From the NCBI RefSeq assembly GCF_001447385.1, contig NZ_LLWQ01000099.1:1-63701 (forward strand): a stretch of DNA of 63,701 nt, given 5' to 3'. Below the pieces are notes generated by a model, which saw nothing but the letters and a program-made list of their open reading frames with translations, searched no databases and was not told the DNA's origin. The position numbers and the translations under genes were made by a program. Positions 54,310 to 63,280 of the stretch are shown here, piece by piece. The stretch comes from Paracoccus sp. MKU1. GTDB taxonomy: Bacteria; Pseudomonadota; Alphaproteobacteria; Rhodobacterales; Rhodobacteraceae. The first letter of the stretch is position 1. Every line of letters begins with the position of its first letter.

Positions 54310-54776
54310 GCCTGACGCATTTCGACGCCCAGGGCCAGGCGCATATGGTGGACGTCTCGGACAAGCCCGAGACCGCGCGCGAGGCGGTTGCCGAAGGCGT
54401 GGTGATCATGGCGCCCGAGACGCTGGCGCTGGCGGAGGGTGGCGCGGCCAAGGGCGACGTGATGGGCGTGGCGCGGCTGGCCGGCATCATGGGGGCCAAG
54501 CGCACCTCGGAGCTGATCCCGCTCTGCCATCCGCTGCCGATCACCAAGGTCTCGGTCGATCTGGCCGCCGATCCGGCCCTGCCCGGCATCCGCGTCACCG
54601 CGACCGTGCGCACGGCCGGCAAGACCGGCGTCGAGATGGAAGCTTTGACCGCCGTCTCGACCGCCTGCCTGACCGTCTATGACATGCTCAAGGCCGCGCA
54701 GAAGGATATGCGCATCGAAGGCATCCGCCTGCTCTCCAAGAGCGGCGGCAAATCGGGCGACTTCCGCGCGCCCTGA
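54306..54776 (+). CDS. moaC: Cyclic pyranopterin monophosphate synthase
   Basis: MoaC carries out the second half of precursor Z (cPMP) formation in molybdenum cofactor synthesis. The 156-residue protein has [49 protein letters not shown] and [25 protein letters not shown], with the catalytic Lys in the last block (KAAQKDM). Overlaps trpC by 4 bp. moeA follows after 9 bp. Confidence 0.96.
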   Translation: MSLTHFDAQGQAHMVDVSDKPETAREAVAEGVVIMAPETLALAEGGAAKGDVMGVARLAGIMGAKRTSELIPLCHPLPITKVSVDLAADPALPGIRVTATVRTAGKTGVEMEALTAVSTACLTVYDMLKAAQKDMRIEGIRLLSKSGGKSGDFRAP

Positions 54777-54785
54777 GGGGGAAGA

Positions 54786-55958
54786 ATGATCAGCGTCGAA
54801 GAAGCCCGCGCCCGCGTCCTGGCCCTTGCCAACCCGCCGGAGCACGAGGAGATCCCGCTGCACGAGGCGCTCGGCCGCGCCCTGACCGCCCCCGCCGTGG
54901 CCAGGTTGACGCAGCCGCCCTTCGACGCCTCGGCCATGGACGGCTATGCGCTGCGCTCGGCCGACCTGCCCGGCCCGTTGGCGGTGATCGGCACCGCCGC
55001 CGCCGGGGTGCCGTATCAGGGCGAAACGCCCCCGGGCAGCGCCATCCGCATCTTCACCGGCGCCCCGGTTCCCGCCGGCTACGACCGCGTGGTCATGCAG
55101 GAGATCGTCACGCGCGAGGGCGACCGGATTACCGTCTCCGACATCGGAACCAACCTGAACATCCGCAGAAAAGGCAATGATTTTACAGAAGGTTCCGCCT
55201 TTCAGCCGTCGCGCCCGCTGCGCCCGGCCGATCTGGCGCTGCTTGCGGCGATGAACGTGCCGCGGCTGACGGTCGCGCGCCGGCCGCGCGTCGCGGTGCT
55301 GGCCGGCGGCGACGAACTGGTCCGCCCGGGCGCCGACCCGGCGCCGGGCCAGATCATCAGCTCGAACGACATCGCCATCGCCGCGCTGGCGCGCGAGGCC
55401 GGGGCGGAGCCGGTGGTCCTGCCGCTGGCCCGCGACACCGAGGAAAGCCTGCGCGACCGCTTTGCCGAGGCCGAGGGCTGCGACCTGATCGTGACCATCG
55501 GCGGTGCCTCGGTCGGCGATCACGACCTGATCGCCAAGGTCTCGGCCGATCTCGGAATGGAGCGCAGCTTCTACAAGCTGGCGATGCGGCCAGGCAAGCC
55601 GCTGATGGCCGGGCGCATCGGCGATGCGGCCATGCTGGGCCTGCCGGGAAATCCGGTCTCGGCCGTGGTTTGCGCGAAACTCTTCATGCAGCCGCTGATC
55701 CGCGCCATGCAGGGTCTGCCGCCGGGGCCCGAGCCCTTGCAGGCCATGCTGACCCGCGACCTGCCGCCCGAGGGCGACCGTCAGCACTACCTGCGCGCGC
55801 GGCTGTCGCCCGGCGACGGCCTGCCGGGGATCGAGCCCTTCCCCGACCAGGATTCCGCCCGGCTGTGGGTCTTGGCCGAGGCCGACGCGCTGCTGATCCG
55901 CCCCGCCGGCGACCCGGCCCGCAAGGCGGGCGAGCGGATGAGCTACCTGTCGCTCTAG
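54786..55958 (+). CDS. moeA: Molybdopterin molybdenumtransferase
   Basis: MoeA inserts molybdate into adenylylated molybdopterin. The 390-residue protein has PPFDASAMDGYALRSADL, IRIFTGAPVPAGYDRVVMQE, GTNLNIRRKGNDF, VLAGGDELV and the MoaB-like core with TIGGASVGDHDLIAKV and GRIGDAAMLGLPGNPVSAVVC. The length and order of domains are standard. It ends about 110 bp before lexA, which has its own SOS-regulated promoter. Confidence 0.96.
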   Translation: MISVEEARARVLALANPPEHEEIPLHEALGRALTAPAVARLTQPPFDASAMDGYALRSADLPGPLAVIGTAAAGVPYQGETPPGSAIRIFTGAPVPAGYDRVVMQEIVTREGDRITVSDIGTNLNIRRKGNDFTEGSAFQPSRPLRPADLALLAAMNVPRLTVARRPRVAVLAGGDELVRPGADPAPGQIISSNDIAIAALAREAGAEPVVLPLARDTEESLRDRFAEAEGCDLIVTIGGASVGDHDLIAKVSADLGMERSFYKLAMRPGKPLMAGRIGDAAMLGLPGNPVSAVVCAKLFMQPLIRAMQGLPPGPEPLQAMLTRDLPPEGDRQHYLRARLSPGDGLPGIEPFPDQDSARLWVLAEADALLIRPAGDPARKAGERMSYLSL

Positions 55959-55995
55959 CCGATTAACCGGAAATTTACCCGAATCGTCATAAAGA

Positions 55996-56035
55996 TTGAC
56001 GCATGGAATTGGCCGCGCTAGAACATTCAATGAAC
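55996..56035 (+). promoter_or_regulatory. lexA promoter with overlapping SOS box
   Basis: TTGACG (55996-56001), a 17-bp spacer and TAGAAC (56019-56024) form a housekeeping-type promoter. GAAC-ATTCAAT-GAAC (56021-56035) is, read on the other strand, GTTC-N7-GTTC, the alphaproteobacterial LexA box. It overlaps the -10 element and lies 33 bp before the lexA start, so LexA would block its own promoter until DNA damage. Confidence 0.88.
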
Positions 56036-56068
56036 ATGATGGCGGCCGCAGCAGATCGGGGGCAGAGC

Positions 56069-56767
56069 ATGCTGACCAAGAAACAGATCCAGCTTCTTGA
56101 ATTCATTCAGGCGCGGATGGCTCGCGACGGGGTGCCGCCCTCGTTCGACGAAATGAAACTCGCGCTGGACTTGCGCTCGAAATCCGGAATTCATCGCCTC
56201 GTGACCGCCCTTGAAGAACGCGGGTTCATCCGCCGCCTGCCGCATCGCGCCCGCGCGCTGGAAATCGTCCGTCTGCCCGACAGCCTCAGCAAGGGCACCG
56301 GCTTCCAGCCGCGGGTGATCGAAGGGGCGGCATCCGACCGCACCGTGCCTCTGCCGCGCGGCGCCATGGAGATCTCCGTCTCGGCCATCGAGCTGCCGGT
56401 GATGGGCCGCATCGCCGCCGGCGTCCCGATCGAGGCGATCTCCGAGGTCTCGCATCACATCGCCGTGCCGGGCTCGATGCTCTCCGGCCAGGATCGTCAT
56501 TACGCGCTGGAGGTGCGCGGCGATTCGATGATCGAGGCCGGGATCAACGACGGCGATGTGGTGGTGATCCGCGAACAGGACGCCGCCGAAAACGGCGACA
56601 TCGTCGTCGCCTTGGTCGAGGGCTATGAGGCGACGCTGAAACGCTATCGCCGCAAGGGCGGCATGATCGCCCTGGAGGCCGCCAACCCCGCCTATGAGAC
56701 CCGCGTCCTGCCCGAGGACAAGGTCCGTATCCAAGGCCGCCTCGTGGGGCTGATCCGCAGCTACTAG
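56069..56767 (+). CDS. lexA: LexA repressor
   Basis: LexA represses SOS genes and cleaves itself when RecA is activated. The 232-residue protein has the N-terminal winged HTH ([20 protein letters not shown], then [21 protein letters not shown]), the cleavage site Ala117-Gly118 in [12 protein letters not shown], nucleophile Ser153 in [11 protein letters not shown] and Lys191 in EATLKRY. The start at 56069 is placed after the SOS box; an upstream frame to 56003 would cross the promoter. Confidence 0.97.
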   Translation: MLTKKQIQLLEFIQARMARDGVPPSFDEMKLALDLRSKSGIHRLVTALEERGFIRRLPHRARALEIVRLPDSLSKGTGFQPRVIEGAASDRTVPLPRGAMEISVSAIELPVMGRIAAGVPIEAISEVSHHIAVPGSMLSGQDRHYALEVRGDSMIEAGINDGDVVVIREQDAAENGDIVVALVEGYEATLKRYRRKGGMIALEAANPAYETRVLPEDKVRIQGRLVGLIRSY

Positions 56768-56873
56768 CCCCGCGCCAGCCGTTCACTTGCACGGCACAGG
56801 CAGCCTTGCGGCGTTGCGGGTTTCGGCCCGCTGCGGTAACCATGGCGCAAACGCGACAGGTCAAGGACAATCC

Positions 56874-58031
56874 ATGCGCGCTCTGACGTTCCGCATCTTC
56901 GCTCTGCTCATGGTTCTCGCGATGCCGGCACGGGCCTTTGACACCAACGCCCGCGCGGCCTGGGTCTATGATGTGGCCACCGGCACCGTGCTGATGGAAA
57001 AGAACGCCGACGAGCCGCTGCCGCCGGCCTCGATGTCCAAGCTGATGACGCTGAACATGCTGTTCGAGGCGCTGCACGATGGCCGCGTGGCGATGGACAC
57101 GACCTTCCCCGTCTCGACCAGGGCGTGGCAGATGGGCGGCTCGAAGATGTTCGTCGAACCCGCGGATCGCCCCACCGTCGAGGATCTGATCCATGGCATC
57201 ATCATCAACTCTGGCAATGATGCCTGCGTCGTCGTGGCCGAAGGGCTGGCGGGGACCGAGGAAGCCTTTGCAAGACTCATGAACGAGCGCGCCCGGCAGC
57301 TCGGCATGACGGACTCGCATTTCGTCAACTCCTCGGGCTGGCCGGATCCGCAGCACAAGATGTCGATGCACGATCTCGGCTTGCTCGCCACCCGGCTCAT
57401 CACCGAGTTCCCCGAACTCTACAAGAATTTCGCGCTGACCGAATACAACTACAAGGGACGGGTGCCCTCGAATGCCAACAACCGCAACCCGTTGCTGCGG
57501 CTCGGAACGGGCGATTGGAAGGCCGATGGTCTGAAGACCGGCCACACGCAGGAGGCAGGCTACGGGCTTGTCGGTTCGGCCGTGCAGGGCGACCGGCGCA
57601 TCGTCTTCGTCATTACCGGCCTAGCCAGCGAAAAAGCCCGGGCCGAAGAAGCCGAGCAGCTCGTGAACTGGGCCTATCGCCAGTTCACCATGCGCACCAT
57701 CATCCCCAAGGACGAGATCATCATCGAGGCTCCGGTCTGGCTGGGCGACAAGAGCCGCGTCGGCCTGACCACCAAGGATGGCGTCAAAGTCCTGATCCCC
57801 GCAGGCTCGCATTCCGGCGTCAAGGCCGAGGCGGTCTTCAATGGCCCGATCGAGGCCCCCATCGCCAAGGGCGACCAGCTCGGCGAGCTGATCGTGGACA
57901 TTCCCGGCGCCGGCCAATCGCGCCTGCCGCTCTTTGCCGCCAGCGACGTCGCCCGCACCGGCGTCTTCGGCCGCATGCAAAGCGCGGCTTTCCGGCTGGG
58001 CGAGCGTGCGATCCAGTCGGTGCGGAACTGA
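56874..58031 (+). CDS. dacC: D-alanyl-D-alanine carboxypeptidase (PBP5/6 family)
   Basis: A serine peptidase that trims the terminal D-Ala of peptidoglycan side chains. The 385-residue protein has a signal peptide (about 1-21), the active-site Ser53-x-x-Lys56 in PPASMSKLMTLNM, the Ser113-Gly-Asn115 motif in IINSGNDACVVVAEG and the Lys221-Thr-Gly motif in ADGLKTGHTQEAGYGLVG. A C-terminal beta domain (about 280-355) precedes an amphipathic tail (SAAFRLGERAIQSV). The tmk gene follows 14 bp downstream. The exact dac number is not certain. Confidence 0.9.
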   Translation: MRALTFRIFALLMVLAMPARAFDTNARAAWVYDVATGTVLMEKNADEPLPPASMSKLMTLNMLFEALHDGRVAMDTTFPVSTRAWQMGGSKMFVEPADRPTVEDLIHGIIINSGNDACVVVAEGLAGTEEAFARLMNERARQLGMTDSHFVNSSGWPDPQHKMSMHDLGLLATRLITEFPELYKNFALTEYNYKGRVPSNANNRNPLLRLGTGDWKADGLKTGHTQEAGYGLVGSAVQGDRRIVFVITGLASEKARAEEAEQLVNWAYRQFTMRTIIPKDEIIIEAPVWLGDKSRVGLTTKDGVKVLIPAGSHSGVKAEAVFNGPIEAPIAKGDQLGELIVDIPGAGQSRLPLFAASDVARTGVFGRMQSAAFRLGERAIQSVRN

Positions 58032-58045
58032 AGCCGCCGCCGCCC

Positions 58046-58645
58046 ATGTTCATCAGCTTCGAGGGCATCGACGGATCGGGAAAATCCACCCAGGCACGCC
58101 GGCTGGTGCAGACGCTGAATGCACGCGGCACCGAGGCGCTGCTGACCCGCGAACCCGGCGGCAGCGAGGGCGCCGAAGAGATCCGCCGCCTGCTGGTCGA
58201 GGGCCGGGGCGAACGCTGGTCCCCCGAAACCGAACTGCTGCTCTTTACCGCCGCCCGCCGCGATCATGTCGAACGGCTGATCCGGCCGACGCTGGCACGC
58301 GGCGCCTGGATCGTCACCGACCGTTTCGCTGATTCCAGCCGGGTCTATCAGGGCCTGGCCCGCGCCGATTTGCGCCATCTGGTCGAGGAACTGCATCGCC
58401 TGACAATCGGCATCGAGCCCGACCGGACCTTTATCATCGACATCGGCCCCGAGGTTGCGCTGTCCCGCGGCCAGGCTCGCGGCGGGAACGAGGACCGGTT
58501 CGAGACGCTGGGCCTCGGCTTCCAGCAGAAGCTGCGTGAGGGTTTCCTGGCCCTTGCCTCCGAAGCACCCGGGCGGATCCGGGTCATCGACGGCAGCGGC
58601 GGCGAGGATGAGGTTGCGGCCCGCGTCCTCGCGGCGCTGACATGA
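58046..58645 (+). CDS. tmk: Thymidylate kinase
   Basis: Tmk phosphorylates dTMP to dTDP. The 199-residue P-loop kinase has ISFEGIDGSGKSTQARRL (about 3-20), LLTREPGGSEGAEEIR, the DRF motif in WIVTDRFADSSRVYQG, and the LID region RGQARGGNEDRFE. holB overlaps its stop by 4 bp, giving the common tmk-holB-tatD string. Confidence 0.95.
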   Translation: MFISFEGIDGSGKSTQARRLVQTLNARGTEALLTREPGGSEGAEEIRRLLVEGRGERWSPETELLLFTAARRDHVERLIRPTLARGAWIVTDRFADSSRVYQGLARADLRHLVEELHRLTIGIEPDRTFIIDIGPEVALSRGQARGGNEDRFETLGLGFQQKLREGFLALASEAPGRIRVIDGSGGEDEVAARVLAALT

Positions 58646-59739
58646 GCGCCGCCGGCATGAGCGATGAGCCGCTTCCCGAACCCGACCGCGTGCCCGGCGC
58701 CCCGCATCCGCGCGAGGCGGCGCGCATCATCGGCCAGGACGGCGCAGTCGCGGATTTCCTGGCCGCGGCCCAGGCGCATCGGCTGCACCATGCCTGGCTG
58801 ATCTCGGGCCCGCGCGGCACCGGCAAGGCCACCCTGGCCTGGGGCATCGCGAAATGGCTGCTGAGCGGCGGCGCCACACCCGACCTGACCACCCCAGGCG
58901 AGGACCCGACGGTCCGCCGCATGCGTGCGCTTTCCGAACCGCGGCTGCATCTGGTCCGCCGCCCCGTCGACGAAAAGACCCTGCGCCTGCGCGCCGAGAT
59001 CACCGTGGACGAGATCCGCCGCCTTCAGGGTTTCTTCCATATGAGCGCGGCCGAGGGCGGGCGCCGCGTCGCCATCATCGACGCTGCCGACGAGATGAAC
59101 CAGGCCGCCGCCAATGCGCTGCTGAAACTGCTGGAGGAGCCGCCGCAAGATGCGACGCTGCTCCTGGTCGCACATCAGCCGGCGCGGCTCCTTCCGACCA
59201 TCCGCTCGCGCTGCCGCGAATTGCGGCTGCATCCGCTCTGCCCCGAGGATATGGGGCGGGTGTTGCAGGATCTGGGACTCGACCACGATGCGGCACGGCT
59301 CTCGGCGCTCTCGGGCGGCTCCATCGGCGAGGCGTTGCGGCTGGCCGGGCAAGACGGGTTGGCGCTCTATCAGCACATCATCGGGCTGTTCGCCGATTAT
59401 CCGCGCATGGACCGCCGCGCCGCCGCCGCCCTGGCCGAGCGGGCAGCCGGGCGCGCGGGGGCCGAAGGCGATCCCTTCGACCTGATCGTCACCCTGCTCG
59501 ACCGTTTCCTGACCCGGGCCGCGCGCACCGGCCTGCTGGGCGCCCCCATACCCGAGGCCGCCGAGGGCGAGGCCGAGGTGCTGAGCCGCGTCGCCCCCGA
59601 CCCCGCGGCAGCGCGGCTCTGGGCCGGCGCGCAGGCCGAGCTGTCGGCGCGGGCCCGCGCCGGGCGGGCGGTCAACCTTGACCCTTCCGCGCTGGTGTTG
59701 GATATGCTGATCGGGCTTGCGAACCAGCCCGCCGTCTGA
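58642..59739 (+). CDS. holB: DNA polymerase III subunit delta'
   Basis: Part of the clamp-loader complex. The 365-residue AAA+ protein has a Walker-A-like ISGPRGTGKATLAWGIA (about 54-70), HLVRRPVDEKT, VDEIRRLQGFFHMSAAEGGRRVAIIDAADEMN (sensor/Walker B area), and PTIRSRCRELRLHPL with the SRC motif. Unlike many enteric delta' proteins it retains the P-loop. tatD starts 12 bp after its stop. Confidence 0.92.
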   Translation: MSAAGMSDEPLPEPDRVPGAPHPREAARIIGQDGAVADFLAAAQAHRLHHAWLISGPRGTGKATLAWGIAKWLLSGGATPDLTTPGEDPTVRRMRALSEPRLHLVRRPVDEKTLRLRAEITVDEIRRLQGFFHMSAAEGGRRVAIIDAADEMNQAAANALLKLLEEPPQDATLLLVAHQPARLLPTIRSRCRELRLHPLCPEDMGRVLQDLGLDHDAARLSALSGGSIGEALRLAGQDGLALYQHIIGLFADYPRMDRRAAAALAERAAGRAGAEGDPFDLIVTLLDRFLTRAARTGLLGAPIPEAAEGEAEVLSRVAPDPAAARLWAGAQAELSARARAGRAVNLDPSALVLDMLIGLANQPAV

Positions 59740-59751
59740 CGGAACCTGCCG

Positions 59752-60549
59752 ATGACCGAACCCGACCTTCCCATCCTGGTGGACAGCCATTGCCACCTGG
59801 ACTTTCCCGATTTCGACGGCGAACGGGCCGAGTTGATCGCGCGCGCCCATGCGGCCGGCGTCACCCGCATGGTCACGATCTGCACCCGGCTGAAGAACGA
59901 GCCTGCCGTGCGCGCCATCGCCGAGGCGCATCCGGGCGTCTACTACGCCGCCGGCACCCATCCGATGCATGCCGCCGAAGAGCCGCTGGCCACGGTCGAG
60001 GAGCTGGAGGCCCTGTCGCGCCACCCGCGCTTCGTCGGCATCGGCGAGACCGGCCTCGACTATCACTATACCGCCGACAGCGCCGCCGTGCAGGCCGAAA
60101 GCCTGCGCATCCATATCGAGGCCGCGCGTCGCACCGGCCTGCCGCTGATCGTCCATTCGCGCGACGCGGACGAGGACATGGCCCGCATCCTGACCGAGGA
60201 ACATCGCGCCGGCGCGTTCACCGGCGTCATGCATTGCTATACCAGCGGGCGGGAACTGGCGCGGGTGGCACTGGACCTGGGCTTCTACCTATCGATGTCC
60301 GGCATCGCCGCCTTCCCGCGCTCGACCGAGATCCGCGAGATCTTTGCCGCCGCGCCGGCCGACCGCATCCTGGTCGAGACCGACGCACCCTATCTCGCCC
60401 CGCCGCCGCATCGCGGCAAGCGCAATGAGCCGGCCTATGTCGCCCATACCGCCCGGGTCGGCGCCGAGTTGCTGAGCATGACCGAGCATGAATTCGCCAG
60501 CCTCACCACGCTGAATTTCGAGCGGCTGTTCCGCAAGGCCGCGGTATGA
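59752..60549 (+). CDS. tatD: TatD-family metal-dependent hydrolase
   Basis: A 265-residue DNase-like TIM barrel. The metal ligands are the HCH pair in LVDSHCHLDFPDF, Glu in IGETGLDYHY, His in PLIVHSRDADEDM, His in VMHCYTSGREL and Asp in VETDAPYLAPPPHRGKRNEP. The last sequence is a family signature. It overlaps the MBL hydrolase gene by 4 bp. TatD acts as 3'-5' exonuclease or in nucleic-acid quality control in other bacteria. Confidence 0.93.
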   Translation: MTEPDLPILVDSHCHLDFPDFDGERAELIARAHAAGVTRMVTICTRLKNEPAVRAIAEAHPGVYYAAGTHPMHAAEEPLATVEELEALSRHPRFVGIGETGLDYHYTADSAAVQAESLRIHIEAARRTGLPLIVHSRDADEDMARILTEEHRAGAFTGVMHCYTSGRELARVALDLGFYLSMSGIAAFPRSTEIREIFAAAPADRILVETDAPYLAPPPHRGKRNEPAYVAHTARVGAELLSMTEHEFASLTTLNFERLFRKAAV

Positions 60550-61346
60550 TCCGAGCGACGATCCTGGGTTGCGGCTCGTCGGGCGGCGTGCCGCGGCTGG
60601 GCAATCGCTGGGGCGAATGCGACCCGGCGAACCCGCGCAACCGCCGCCGCCGCTGTTCGCTGCTGGTCGAGCGCCTCGGGCATGACGGCACGACGCGGCT
60701 GCTGATCGACACCGGGCCCGACCTGGTGCCGCAACTGCTGGATGCGGATGTCGCCGAGCTCGACGCGGTCGCCTATACCCACGCCCATGCCGACCATATC
60801 CACGGCATCGACGACCTCCGGCAGATCGTCTTCAACATGCGCCGCCGGATGCCGGTCTGGGCCGACCTGCCGACGGCGGCAGCGCTGAAGACTCGCTTCG
60901 GCTATATCTTCGAGACACCGCCCGGTTCCTCCTATCCGCCGATCTGCGACATGCAGCCGATCCGAGGCCCGTTCGCCATCGAGGGCGCCGGCGGCAGCAT
61001 CGAGCTGGCGCCTTTCGAGGTCAATCACGGCGACATGAACGCGCTCGGCTTCCGCATCGGCGGGGTCGAGCAGAGCCTGGTCTATCTGCCCGACGTGCTG
61101 GCGATTCCCGAGGAGGCCTGGAGCATGATCGAGGGCTGCGACGTGTTCATCTGCGACGCGCTGCGCCGCATCCCGCATCCCAGCCATGCGCATCTGGCAC
61201 TGGCGCTGGAGTGGATCGCGCGCTCCGGCTGCGGGCAGGGCGTGATCACCAACATGCATATCGACCTGGATTACGACGCCGTCATGCGCGAGACGCCCGG
61301 AAACGTCGTGCCCGCCCATGACGGCATGCGAATCGAACTGATATGA
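60546..61346 (+). CDS. MBL-fold metallo-hydrolase (PhnP-like)
   Basis: A 266-residue metallo-beta-lactamase-fold phosphodiesterase-like protein. It starts ATILGCGSSGGVPRLGNRWGECDP, typical of the PhnP-like group, and has THAHADHIHGIDD as the HxHxDH motif. Further ligands are NHGDMNALGF and the aspartate in DVFICDALRR, and the end HIDLDY...VVPAHDGMRI carries the last His. This group often hydrolyses cyclic phosphodiesters. It overlaps tatD and the AEC transporter gene by 4 bp each. Confidence 0.9.
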   Translation: MIRATILGCGSSGGVPRLGNRWGECDPANPRNRRRRCSLLVERLGHDGTTRLLIDTGPDLVPQLLDADVAELDAVAYTHAHADHIHGIDDLRQIVFNMRRRMPVWADLPTAAALKTRFGYIFETPPGSSYPPICDMQPIRGPFAIEGAGGSIELAPFEVNHGDMNALGFRIGGVEQSLVYLPDVLAIPEEAWSMIEGCDVFICDALRRIPHPSHAHLALALEWIARSGCGQGVITNMHIDLDYDAVMRETPGNVVPAHDGMRIELI

Positions 61347-62287
61347 CCGCGCTTTTCGACGTCATCCTGCCGGTCTTCCTGGTGGTTGGCTTCGGTTACC
61401 TGGTCTGCTGGCGCCGATGGCTGACCGAGGTCGCGGTCGATGGCGTCATGCGCTTTGCCCAGAACTTCGCCCTGCCGGTGCTGCTGTTCGGCGCCATCGC
61501 CCGGCTGGACCTGGGGGCGAATTACAATCCGCTGCTGCTGCTGGCCTTCTACAGCGGCGCGCTTCTGTCCTTTGCGCTCGGAACCTTTCTGTCGCTTTAT
61601 TGGCTCAGGCGCCCGGCCGAGGACGCCATTGCCATCGGCTTCGTCTGCCTGTTCTCGAACTCTCTGCTCTTGGGCGTGCCGATCACCGAGCGCGCCTATG
61701 GGCCCGAGGCGGTGCTGGGCAATTTCACCATCATCTCGGTGCATTCGCCGCTGCTTTACACCTTCGGCATCACCGCGATGGAATTCGTCCGCGCCCGCGG
61801 CCAGAACCTTTCCCTGGGCGGGGTGGCCTTGCGGGCGCTGTCGGGGGTGCTGCATACGCCGCTGGTCATCGGCATCCTGTGCGGCTTTGCCATGAACCTG
61901 CTGAGCCAGGCCGGGCTGGTCATGCCCGAGGGCTTCTGGGCGGCGATCCGGATGATGTCCAGCGCCGCCCTGCCCGCAGCCCTGTTCGGGCTGGGCGGCG
62001 TGCTTTACCGCTACCGTCCCGAGGGCGAGGCGCGGGCCATCGCGCTGTGCTGCTGCGCCTCGCTGCTGCTGCACCCGGCGGTAACCTTCGGGCTGGGCCA
62101 GCTTTTCGCGCTGAGTGTGGCCGAGATGCGCTCGGCCGTGGTGACGGCCGCCATGCCGCCGGGGGTCAACGCCTATCTTTTCGCCCTGCTTTACGGGGTC
62201 GCCAAGCGGGTCGCGGCCTCGGCGGTTCTGGTGGCCACGGCGCTTTCCATGCTGACGGTCTGGTTCTGGCTCAGCGCCCTGCCCTGA
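61343..62287 (+). CDS. AEC-family transporter
   Basis: A 314-residue membrane protein with about ten helices of the auxin efflux carrier family. It starts FDVILPVFLVVGFGYLVCWRRWL and has FAQNFALPVLLFGAIARLDL, SLLLGVPITERAYGPEA and GVNAYLFALLYGVAKRVAASAVLVATALSML near the end, which match bacterial AEC members. These export or import small carboxylates or similar; its substrate is unknown. It is last in the tmk-holB-tatD-MBL string. Confidence 0.9.
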   Translation: MTALFDVILPVFLVVGFGYLVCWRRWLTEVAVDGVMRFAQNFALPVLLFGAIARLDLGANYNPLLLLAFYSGALLSFALGTFLSLYWLRRPAEDAIAIGFVCLFSNSLLLGVPITERAYGPEAVLGNFTIISVHSPLLYTFGITAMEFVRARGQNLSLGGVALRALSGVLHTPLVIGILCGFAMNLLSQAGLVMPEGFWAAIRMMSSAALPAALFGLGGVLYRYRPEGEARAIALCCCASLLLHPAVTFGLGQLFALSVAEMRSAVVTAAMPPGVNAYLFALLYGVAKRVAASAVLVATALSMLTVWFWLSALP

Positions 62288-62298
62288 CCTGAAAACGC

Positions 62299-62334
62299 CG
62301 CCCCAGGGGGGCACCGCCCCCTCACCCTGGGGTA
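62299..62334. terminator. GC-rich hairpin between convergent genes
   Basis: GGGGGC (62307-62312), loop ACC, GCCCCC (62316-62321), with an outer CCCCAGG/CCTGGGG pair, forms a strong stem. It lies just after the AEC gene and covers the stop of the convergent ABC permease, so it could terminate transcription in both directions. No T-tract is evident. Confidence 0.5.
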
Positions 62335-63275
62335 AGCCCCCTGAGTCTTTCGGAGCGCCTGCGCAGCAGCTCGACGGTGGTGAGCAGCGCGATGGAAAAG
62401 ATCACCAGCAGCGTCGCCACGGCGAGGATGGCGGGCGAGATCTGCTCGCGGATGCCGTTCCACATCTGCCGCGGGATGGTCTGCTGGTCCGGCCCGGCGA
62501 TGAACAGCACCGCCACCACCTCGTCGAAGGAGGTGACGAAGGCGAACAGCGCCCCCGAGATCACGCCGGGCAGGATCAAGGGCATGGTGATGCGGAAAAA
62601 GGTCGTGCGCGGGTTCGCCCCCAGGCTCGCCGCCGCCCGGTTCAGCGACTGGTCGAAGCCGATCAGCGTCGCCGTCACCGTGATGATCACGAAGGGAATG
62701 CCCAGCGTGGCATGCGCCAGGATCACCCCCGGATAGGTGCCGGCCAGCCGGCCGCATTCCGGGCTCAGACCGATCCAGGTCAAGGGCTCGCAGGGGTTCG
62801 AGTAGAAGAAGAACATCCCCGTCGCGGTGATGATGATCGGCACGATCATCGGCGAGATCAGCACCGCCATGATCGCCCGGCGCCAGGGCATCTCGGGCCG
62901 CGACAGACCCAGCGCCGCCAGCGTGCCCAGCACCGTGGCGATCAGCGTCGAGAACACGCCGATGATGATCGACGACTTCGCCGCATTCACCCATTTCGCG
63001 TTCTGCCAGACATCCGCCCACCAGCCCAGGTCGCGCGGCGCGTCCGGCCGCGCCATGCCGAAGGTCAGCAGGCTGTCATACCAGCGCAGCGAATAGCCCT
63101 CGGGGTCGAAGGACAGCATCCGGTCGGTGAAGGTGAAATAGGGTTCGGCGTTGAAGCTCAGCGGGATCACCACCACGATCGGCGCGATCAGGAAGAAGAA
63201 GATCGCCCCGCAGATCGCCAGATAGGCATAGTGCCAGACCTTCTCCAGCGGCGATGCGTAAGTCGGAAGCGCCAT
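62322..63275 (-). CDS. ABC transporter permease (PotC-type)
   Basis: A 317-residue permease with about six helices of the spermidine/putrescine PotC type. It has an N-terminal helix AICGAIFFFLIAPIVVVIPLSF, a helix pair VLISPMIVPIIITATGMFFF and the inner-membrane loop RAAASLGANPRTTFFRITMPLILPGVISG (EAA-type). An extended loop at about 150-185 with NPCEPLTWIGLSPECGRL carries two Cys. It is second of two permease genes, 5 bp after its partner. The ATPase and binding protein are outside the window. Confidence 0.9.
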   Translation of the reverse strand: MALPTYASPLEKVWHYAYLAICGAIFFFLIAPIVVVIPLSFNAEPYFTFTDRMLSFDPEGYSLRWYDSLLTFGMARPDAPRDLGWWADVWQNAKWVNAAKSSIIIGVFSTLIATVLGTLAALGLSRPEMPWRRAIMAVLISPMIVPIIITATGMFFFYSNPCEPLTWIGLSPECGRLAGTYPGVILAHATLGIPFVIITVTATLIGFDQSLNRAAASLGANPRTTFFRITMPLILPGVISGALFAFVTSFDEVVAVLFIAGPDQQTIPRQMWNGIREQISPAILAVATLLVIFSIALLTTVELLRRRSERLRGLTPG

Positions 63276-63280
63276 GGCGA

